Below are positions 57,101-64,000 of a DNA stretch of 64,000 nucleotides, one piece after another. The first letter of the stretch is position 1. Each line of letters starts with the position of its first letter. Source of the DNA: Aralia elata (taxonomy: Eukaryota > Streptophyta > Magnoliopsida > Apiales > Araliaceae); NCBI GenBank assembly GCA_034770075.1, contig CM068383.1, forward strand, positions 43,791,222 through 43,855,221. Reading direction: 5' to 3'. The position numbers and the translations under genes are program-made. The notes below the pieces were generated by a model, which worked only from the letters and a program-made list of their open reading frames with translations, did not search any database and was not told the origin of the DNA.

Positions 57101-57304
57101 CGTCTGAAGTTATTTCCTGAGAAATTAAAGTCCCGATGGTCAGGACCTTTCACAATAGCTAAGGTATATCCTCACGGAGCAATTGAGGTGGAGGACCCTG
57201 GCTCTGACAGAACGTTCAAGGTGAACGGTCAGCGGTTGAAGCATTACTGGGGCGGCGAAGTTGACCGCCAAATGACTTCAATCACCCTTGGTGACCCGGT
57301 ATGA
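54106..57304 (+). pseudogene. pol: Athila pol: RT, RNase H and integrase
   Basis: A long open stretch, 54132-56342 (736 codons): CRVDVVDKAVREVF-like spacer, RT with SPWVSPIQCVPKKGG, MDYRKLNKSTCKDHFPL, LDGYSSYNQIAIAP and VFMDDFSVFG (MDD intact), RRFIKDFSKITKPL, RNase H with CDASDYAIGAVLGQ, TTEKELLAVVYAF and YTDHLAIKYL, and integrase zinc domain HHCHSSNYGGHFGG...CDNC. A TAA at 56340-56342 and a TAG at 56415-56417 follow. The frame reopens at 56430-57107 with MGPFPS, VVDYVSKWVE, ISDKGMHF and GQAEVSNREVK. A 1-nt deletion near 57082 shifts to 57083-57304 (LLFNSRLKLFPEKLKSRWSGPF), ending naturally at 57304. Catalytic residues look intact throughout. Confidence 0.94.
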
Positions 57305-58869
57305 ACCGGGAGGATAGTCAAGCCGACGACTATAAAACAAGCGCTTGGTGGGGAGGCAACCCCACCCAAGTATCGATTTCTATCCTTTTTACGCTTTCTG
57401 TTTCATTTCAATAGTTTTATTGCTTATAATTTCAAGTTCGTACAGCTACGAGTCGTGTTTGCGTTAGCGTAAGTCTGATTTCAGTTTTTATAGGATCTAG
57501 ATTTATTTCTGTAGCCTGAGTCTCGCATGTGTTAGAGTTGCGGTTGTACAGTCAGAATTTTTTTTTAGCCGTCACTGCATATTACGAGTGTAAATATTAT
57601 GATAGTTCAGTTTCATAATTAAAAAAAAAATAAAAATAAAAATAAAAAATTTTGGGACCATGAGTCTAGCATTTGTGCTAAGCATTGATTCATGGTAGTT
57701 AATGTCAGTTCTTTAGGGTACATATTGTCTATGAATTGGTATGCTATCTTTGTCTGCAAAATTTTTGGTTAAAATTGCTAACAGGTCCTGGTGTTAATGC
57801 AAGAGCTGCATTCAATTTTTGAGCAACGCTGAGCCTCACGCTACAGCGTGAGGCTAGGCTACATTCTTCACGCCGCAGCGACACTAGGCCTTGAAGCTAC
57901 TGGAGAATTGCGCTGCAGCGAGGCCAAATTTGCCTATGGCTCACGCTGCAGCGAGCCGGCCTTTGTAAGTCAATTGTCTCATGCCGCAGCGTGAGGTTAC
58001 AATGTAGTCTTCACGCCGTCGCGCGAGCCCCATTACGTTTCCTAGCCAAGTGTTCACGCTGCAACGACGACAATCCACGCTGCAGCGCCAATACCCTTTT
58101 GTGGCTACTGGAGAGTTGCGCTGCAGAGTGACCAACTTTGCCTATGGTTCACGTTGCAGCGCCAATACCCTTTTGTGGCTATCTGGCATTAGGAACTCAC
58201 GCCACAGCGTGAGTTCACGTTTAACAGCCCACGCCGCAGCACGAACATCGAGTTTTTGTTTTTAAAAAAGACTTGGAGAGTCGGCACTTCCATCCATCCC
58301 AGCCATAACTGCCGACATTAAGCCCTAGCCATACCATACATCTCTCTCAACTCAATTCGTTCCAAGCATTGTCGCTGCCGGATACTTAGCCTCATCGCAC
58401 AAAGCATTAATGTTGGTTTGATTTTTGAGTTCTTCACATCACACCTTGCAATCTTCTCCAATTTTCACCAAGTAAGTTTTAAATTTCCGTGTGAAATTGT
58501 GGGGTTTGATTTCATTCTCTGTGGGGGTTTGAGCTTGGGTGATTATTGTCGTGCTTGTGTTGGATTTCATCTTGGGCTGCTTCTATCTATTGTAACCAAC
58601 AAGTTGGTGGAGTTTTGATCTCTAGCTAAGCTTGTTTTCAGTTAGTTTTATGCCACGCACGCCTAGTGTTTGATAAATTGCCTGAGTAGCTTCTTGGTTC
58701 AGTTTTGGGTTTAATTTGGAACTTGAATAGCCTACCATTGATTTAGTTCTGTTTTGGCACTGATTTTGGCTTGCATTGTGACTTGTAACTACCTTGCTTC
58801 GAATACTTGTGGTTTCTGTTGGTTGGGCATTTCTTTTCACTTGGGTTAAGTTGTTGCTTGAATTTTGCC
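57305..58869 (+). other. Spacer between pol and the third ORF, with GC-rich dyads
   Basis: GGGGAGGCAACCCCACC (57351-57367) follows pol, as in the other Athila-lineage elements. An A-rich run is at 57620-57650. Between 57830 and 58245 about a dozen CACGCTGCAGCG-type dyads occur, including CCTCACGCTACAGCGTGAGG (57835-57854; 9-bp arms around 2 nt). No ORF is supported; this may be an intron for expressing the third ORF, but I see no proof. Confidence 0.7.
57830..58245. repeat. GC-rich dyad cluster in the pol-ORF3 spacer
   Basis: CACGCTACAGCGTGAG, CACGCCGCAGCG, GCGCTGCAGCGAGG, CACGCTGCAGCGAG, CACGCCACAGCGTGAG and others. The motif is the same as in this element's LTRs. Confidence 0.88.
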
Positions 58870-60168
58870 ATGGCACCTAAGCGTCAACGCCTTAGCATAG
58901 GAGGTTCTTCATCCTCATCGGTTGTACAATGGGACCAATCAAAATTTGTGAGTGTTGAGGCATGGAATCGTTACAACAAATCTTTTGCTAAGCGAAACCT
59001 TCTGCCTGAGCGTGGATTTAGGCCGGACCTCAATAAGGATGGAAAATTAGCTGACATGATTATGAAAAGGAAGTGGATCCATTTCACTAAACCACCCGAA
59101 TCTGCAGTTATTTCAGTAGTTCGAGAATTTTATGCTAATGCCAGTGCTGAAGGACCAGCCGAGGTCACTGTCAGGGGCAAATTGGTGAAGTTTGACAGCA
59201 AGACCATTAATGCTGTGTTTGACATGCCCAACTTTGGAGGCAAGGATTTCCAGGAGCGGGGCTACCGCAGTTACAGCCAGGATGAAATCATTACGCGGCT
59301 CTGTCAGCCCGGCACAGCCTGGAAGGTGAACGAGTTTCAGGGGGAAAAGACGAGCTTCCCACAGCCAGCCCTCAACCGCTATGGGAAGGCTTGGTATGCC
59401 TTTATCTGGTCCAACATCATGCCCACTCGTCACCTCAGCAATGTCACCCGCGAGCGGGCTGTGCTTCTTTTTGCCATCATCACTGGGCTGGACGTCGACA
59501 TTGGGGTGATTATTCAGGAGTCCATCAGAAAGGCCATAAAGAGTAACATTGGTTCAGGCCTTCCACACCCTTCTCTCATCACTCGTCTCTGCAAGCGGGC
59601 CAAAGTTTAGTGGGGACCGGATGACCCAACTCAGGCACCCATGTCAGTCATCGATCACCATGTCATTCAGAGGTTTACTGTTTGGCCCGGGGGCATTTCT
59701 CATGAGTGTGGCGAGGGATACCTGCCAGGTCCTGATCAGCCCCTTACTATAGAGGGTGAGACTTCTACCCAGACTCCAGATCTTGGCCCCACCTCTGTTG
59801 GTCCACTTGCTGCGCTGATGGCTTTAATGGACCTCATGCATCAAAAGATAGACACAATCAACAGCAGGATGGGCTCGTTCAGCTGCAGACAGGATACTGT
59901 TGCCCAGAGGCAGAACATATTTGCACAGTATCATGCGGAGTTTGCCAACACAGTGGCCAGCATCTATGCAGCCTCAGGAGGTGATGACGTGGACTCCATG
60001 CCGTACCAGTTTCCTGAGCCTCTTATCTTTCCACCGTACCCGCCTCCATCTCCGCCAGAGGGTGATCAGGCCGAGGACGAGGAGGGGGATGAGGATGATG
60101 CTGAAGGCAAAACTACAGAGGATGTACCACCAGCAGCACCAGCACCACCAGCACATCCCAGCCATTGA
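58870..60168 (+). pseudogene. Third ORF of the Athila element (putative plant transposon protein type; position of the env-like gene)
   Basis: The ATG at 58870 gives MAPKRQRLSIGGSSSSSVVQWDQSKF, with a basic start that could be a nuclear signal. The central part (residues about 60-240) resembles the domain often annotated as putative plant transposon protein: VREFYANA, KLVKFDSKTINAVFDMPNF, WYAFIWSNIMPTRHLSNVTRERAVLLFAIITGLDVDIG. A TAG at 59608-59610 interrupts the frame; it continues as WGPDDPTQAP to a helical segment (MDLMHQKIDTINSRMG) and a Pro- and acid-rich tail (EGDQAEDEEGDEDDAEG) ending at 60168. I see no signal peptide, transmembrane segment or Cys pattern, so an envelope role is not supported by this sequence. 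Confidence 0.75.
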
Positions 60169-60199
60169 GGGCATTGGCCAGTTCAAGTTTGGGGGATTT
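60161..60199 (+). other. Internal polypurine tract and hairpin, Athila element
   Basis: GCCATTG-AGGG-CATTGGC (60161-60178, 6 of 7 pairs) overlaps the stop codon of the third ORF. It is followed by CAAGTTTGGGGGATTT (60184-60199), which repeats the terminal tract (61517-61532) almost exactly. Confidence 0.75.
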
Positions 60200-61492
60200 T
60201 TAGCTGATTTCTATTTAGTTATATTTATTTATTTATCAGTTATGGCATGTTTGAACTGCGGTAGTTAGGATAGTTTATTTTGGATATTTTAATGTAGGAA
60301 TTGCATAGTTTGGTTTATTTAGAACTTATGGATGCTTTATTAGTTATTATCTACGGATGCCTATTTCTGGTTTTATCTGCATGAGTAGCCTATGGAGTTC
60401 TTCCAGTTTTGATTTTTACCCATCTTTTTGGACTTTCACATGTTTTCATTACCCTATTCTGTGTTATAGTTAGCTTGGGGTAAATGAAAAGAAATTTTTG
60501 ATTGTGTCCAGTGATATGATTGAGGTATTGCTTTGTCAATGTTGTTAAACATCTAGAGATAGAGTCTTAGATCATTTTGTTTAGTTAGCACTACTGTTGA
60601 TCTTATCTATTCTATCGTGCACATACCAAATGTTAGAACTATTTTTATTTCGACCGAGCCTAAATGGTTTTTGCTAAGGAAATTGTTGCGATTATCTCGT
60701 TCTTTCGTATGTGAATCAATGATTGTAAGAAGCAGACAGATTTGTTGGCATATTTATAAAAAAAAAATCCCCAATTGACCACGCCTATATACGTGGCCTT
60801 TGTTACTTGAGTTAGTAGATCCTTTGGGGTGTTTTCACACCCATTGCCCTAAGGTCACCTGACTTGGGAGTCCTTGATCAAACACTCGTTACACGGGTAA
60901 CTTTAAAGAGCCAAAGGTATTCAGGCACTGCACGGTCATTCTTGAGATTAGGTTAATGCATTGGCAATAAATAAACTTTAGTTTGACTCAAGTCTAATTA
61001 CGTGACCTTTGTTACTCGAGTTAGTAAATTCTTGGGGGTGTTCTACACCTAATGCCCTAAAGCCTTCAAGCTTGGGAGTCATTGTTCTAAAGCTCGTTAC
61101 AGGAGTAACTCTGCATAGCCTAATGTAATTAAACTTCTGCACAAGTCTCACTGAGTTTTGTTGCTCACATTTTAATGCATGTTGGTCTATTCTTGCACTT
61201 GATGTCTTGTTCTGAATGCTTGATGTAGCATGAGTGATTGAATCAACAATTTTATCTTTGCAATTTTGTTTGTGTTTGAGATGTAATGGTTATAACAGTT
61301 GATATTCACACACAGAGATTTGGATCAGTAGCAGTCTATGCTAGAGTTTTGAGCTAGATTTTATTAATGAGTTTGTTTCCACCTTGAAATTGTAATTTTG
61401 ACCCTTGAGGCCACAATGCAGGTATATAGTACTTTAGCTCACTCTCAACTTAAGCTTGAGGCTGGAGTTTTAATTTTATTTATATATTTTTG
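60200..61492 (+). other. Athila 3' non-coding region with two long structured repeats
   Basis: No ORF. It contains a tandem pair of about 110-bp repeats (60791-60903 and 61000-61110) between the internal and terminal polypurine tracts. The rest is T-rich sequence with no pattern that I could interpret. Confidence 0.75.
60791..61110 (+). repeat. Two copies of a 110-bp repeat able to fold
   Basis: Both copies have GTTACT(T/C)GAGTTAGTA near the start, GGTGT...ACACC in the middle (loop TTTC or TCT), CTTGGGAGTC, and CTCGTTACA followed by GGGTAAC or GAGTAAC at the end, which pairs with the initial GTTACT(T/C). Confidence 0.82.
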
Positions 61493-61532
61493 TTTGCTTA
61501 GGGACAAGTAAATGCTTAAGTTTGGGGGTATT
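61493..61532 (+). other. Terminal polypurine tract and hairpin, Athila element
   Basis: TTTGCTT-AGGGAC-AAGTAAA (61493-61512; 7 pairs including one G-T), then TTAAGTTTGGGGGTATT adjoining the TG of the 3' LTR at 61533. Confidence 0.85.
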
Positions 61533-62902
61533 TGATGAGCAGGATTCATACATGCGAATCGGGTTCTTAATCACTTAAGAAATTGTTTGATTATATTATC
61601 TTCTAGCACAAATTTATGTTTTATCTGCTATCTTTTGCTTTATTGCTTTTCATGTGGGAGGTGTGTTCATTTGGTGTTAAAAGGGGAAAAGGACCACTGG
61701 ATGGCTGAAAGACACGATGCCCACGCCGCAGCACCAAGGTCAAGCCTAGGAGTCACGCTGCAACGAGCGGCCCTTGGCCAATTACACGGAGTTCATGCTG
61801 CAGCGACACCATTCCTTCATGGTCTGGCACTGCAGCGAACGACCATTTTCAAATGCACGGAGTTCGCGCTGCAGTGGTGACAATCCTTCTTGGGTTGGCG
61901 CTGCAGCGAGCCTTCCTTGGCTTGGACACGGAGCCCACGCCGTAGCGTGAGGCCCGGTTCCCAGCCACCTGGCTTTCCCGTAATGACCTAGTTGCTGCTA
62001 CATAAGGAAAGCTATCAAACAACTAAAAGAGGACTGAGAAACTTAGGGAGAAAAGGAGGCAGCTACACAAGGAGGCAGCTGAAGCATTAAACACTTCCGC
62101 GCAGGAGTTTTCTCTCTTCAAATTCTGTTATCCATTCGTGTAATTTTAATTATGTTGAACAGCATGAATGTATTAATTAGTTCTATAGTTATGAACTAAT
62201 TACATTTCTAGGATTGCAATGTAACCTAATGATTAGCTTAATATGAATTTCTCTCATATTTATTTAATGAATCATGTTCTGAATGGATTGTTGTATTTCA
62301 TGCTTATTTATCAATTGCTTGAGATAGGAATTGATATAGGTATTAACTGATATTGGAAAATTGATGTTATACCTTTCCTTAAGTACAACAACACTTGTTA
62401 TGACCATTGCCCTAGGGAATGAGTGCACAAAATGCATGATAGAATAGGAATATGTCTATTTGCCCTGTGTAACCATTGAGATTAACATTAATGACCCTTA
62501 GTCTAGTTATTTTCACCATAGGAATATTGTGATTCATCTAGCTAAGGGATATGCATTTGACCGTCAGAAGAGGCTTATGTGTACGTTGTGTTCTCGGTTA
62601 ACCATTCTTGTGATTTGTTAGTTAAATGGAGAATTAGGACTATTAGGTGAGGCATTAGGGGAGTTGTAATCCTAACTTGACATCTTTGATACAACTCGCC
62701 TTTTTATTCAACTGTTTCTGCCTAATTGATTTCAACACACAACCCTTATTCACTTGTTTAAATAAGACCGTTGAGATATATTTTAATACTTGAGTAACTT
62801 TTTAGTACTTTGTCCTCGTGGGTTCGACACTCGACTTTTTCTACACTACTTGTTAGACCGCGTATACTTGCGCGAGTTTATAGGTTGTTAAAACCACCAA
62901 CA
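61533..62902 (+). repeat. 3' LTR of the Athila element
   Basis: Closely similar to 50440-51825. It lacks one dyad segment and has a short tandem duplication of AAGGAGGCAGCT (62054-62086). Dyads of the CGCTGCAGCG type lie at about 61720-61950. It ends ACCACCAACA before ATTTT. Confidence 0.95.
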
Positions 62903-63002
62903 ATTTTCCAAGCACAAATCCAAAGAATCACCATGTACTGTGAAATCATCCATAAAGACCTCGATGCAATTTTCTAAAAGATCAGAAAAAATGCTTACCA
63001 TG
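62903..63002 (-). pseudogene. pol: Element D RT fragment (active-site region)
   Basis: On the minus strand MVSIFSDLLENCIEVFMDDFTVHGDSLDLCLEN, the RT catalytic region with MDD intact. It continues in frame at 50439 once the Athila element is removed. It is cut at 63003 by the family C LTR. Confidence 0.9.
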
Positions 63003-64000
63003 TGTTGGTCGATTTCGCAACCGAAAAATACACGCAAGTATACGCGGTCAACAAGTAATATAATGATAAGAGAGTTGTCGAACCCACAGGGAATTGTTCT
63101 AGTGTATCCCAAGTACCAACTATATATCGTCTCGATTTTATTTAGACAATTAATGATTTGATGTTTTTGTTGTTTGATAATAATTAGGAGATATGAGAAG
63201 CATTAAAATAATTAAACTCTAATATTAACAAGTCTAAGATTGCAATTTCCCCCAACACTTCATTTGAATATCCTAACTCTCTCATTTGAACTAATTAACA
63301 ACATGGAAATGTCTACCGAGAAATCAAAGCTACTTATAAGCCTCTGTCGATGGTCAAATTCGAATCTTCCTAATGCAGCATGTAGGTATGTGTCTATCTT
63401 ACACACTATCAAGAGACCAATTTCAAGAACAATAACAAGACACGTGTCACTAAATCTCATTAACGTCCTTTCAATTACCAACTTTCACATAGGAAGTCAT
63501 TAAGAATAGATTCTCCATTGGTTGCACACGGTATCTAGGTATAGGTCTATCCTAAATACTATCAAGTTACCTATTATTGAGGATAATTAACGAGACACAC
63601 ATCACTAAATCTCAATTAATTACTCACAACAATCTTAAACTCTCGCATGATATCACAACAAGGTCTAAACACTATAATCCATTCGTCAAGTTCATATAGG
63701 TTCCCACGGTAATTACTAGCTAGGCAATTAATATATGAAGCATAAATTATGATATACAATTCACAAATGAGTAATTAATAACAAAGAGAGAGAAATTAAT
63801 TCAAACTATGTGTTGGGTTCCATTGAAATCTTAGAAATTAAGGTCTAGTTCATGGTAGCTAAGCAAAAAATCAAACACATGGTGTTCATCATAAATTAGA
63901 ATTACAAATTCAAAGAAAATCAAGAGATGATAAAACCCAATTAGAAGATATTCATATGTTGTTTGCTTGGTTGATGACAATCTCTAGCTTTTCCTCTTCC
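63003..64000 (-). repeat. Inverted family C (Athila-like) LTR, right end outside the window
   Basis: It begins TGTTGGTCGATTTCGCAACC on the plus strand, then CGCAAGTATACGCGGTCAACAAG, the inverse of 35883-35905. It matches the reverse complement of 35106-35920 and then of 21855-22024 without the B2 element. The candidate duplication before it is CCATG (62998-63002). No gene; the ORFs here are shadows. Confidence 0.8.

Larger units (their letters stand above)
50440..62902 (+). mobile_element. Complete Athila-type Ty3/gypsy element (12,463 bp)
   Basis: LTRs 50440-51825 and 61533-62902, both TGATGAGCAGGATTCATAC...ACCACCAACA, flanked by ATTTT (50435-50439 and 62903-62907). The element has a tRNA-Asp type primer binding site, gag-protease, pol with an MDDF active site, and a third ORF after pol, all hallmarks of the Athila lineage. 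It is inserted in the RT of element D: deleting the insert and one ATTTT restores a continuous D reading frame across the site. It has five or more in-frame stops and two frameshifts. Confidence 0.96.

Noticed and set aside
58870..60168. Domesticated host gene
   Set aside because: It lies inside a complete element with matching LTRs, carries an in-frame stop, and is in the usual third-ORF position.
59900..60268. Plus ORF in another frame over the end of the third Athila ORF
   Set aside because: His/Arg-rich out-of-frame shadow of the acidic Pro-rich tail.
50440..62902. Endogenous pararetrovirus
   Set aside because: Integrase, LTRs, a target duplication and a tRNA-Asp primer site are present; it is an LTR retrotransposon.

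Overview
This window is plant DNA, almost certainly from an angiosperm and probably a eudicot, and every part of it that I can interpret is LTR retrotransposon. I found no host gene, tRNA or rRNA gene, and no bacterial feature. The evidence is plant-type Ty3/gypsy and Ty1/copia polyproteins, plant primer binding sites (initiator-Met type for the gypsy chromoviruses and copia, tRNA-Asp type for the Athila-like element), TG...CA LTRs with 5-bp target duplications, and pervasive nonsense and frameshift mutations. The species cannot be told from the sequence.

Layout. 1-5546 (-): decayed Tekay/Del-type chromovirus (element A), cut by the window edge, with a fragment of its 5' LTR. 5547-6498 (-): 5' internal fragment of a related element (B1). 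Its LTR is broken into 6499-6527, 9743-11917 and 20911-21376 by a solo LTR of family A (6528-9742, duplication CCTAA) and by a complete Ty1/copia element (11918-20910, +, duplication TAAAA). 21377-22024 plus 35106-35925: an Athila-like LTR (family C) split by a complete 13.1-kb chromovirus, B2 (22025-35100, -, duplication TCAAT). 35926-39116 (-): scrambled Athila-lineage remnant. 39117-40248: tail of a B-like LTR. 40249-42572: family A-like LTR carrying a solo LTR (41342-42354). 42573-45888 (-): decayed chromovirus E. It is interrupted by Athila-lineage element D (-; LTR 45889-47203, internal 47204-50439 and 62903-63002). D is itself interrupted by a complete Athila element (50440-62902, +, duplication ATTTT) and by an inverted family C LTR running off the window (63003-64000).

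No element here looks autonomous. The Athila element at 50440-62902 is the least damaged: it has gag, protease, RT, RNase H, integrase and a third ORF, but it carries several in-frame stops and frameshifts. The copia element keeps intact LTRs and most of RT/RNase H. B2 has nearly identical LTRs but a dead RT active site, a deletion of protease and zinc knuckles, and a 1.6-kb tandem duplication.

The most interesting structure is in the 3' region of the Athila-lineage elements. In three different elements the same order recurs: an internal polypurine tract preceded by a small hairpin, then a tandem set of hairpins whose stems differ in sequence but remain paired, then a second hairpin next to the terminal polypurine tract and 3' LTR. 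Other notable signals are GC-rich near-palindromes clustered in unrelated families, an extra coiled-coil ORF upstream of gag in the chromoviruses, and a tandem hairpin motif in the copia leader.
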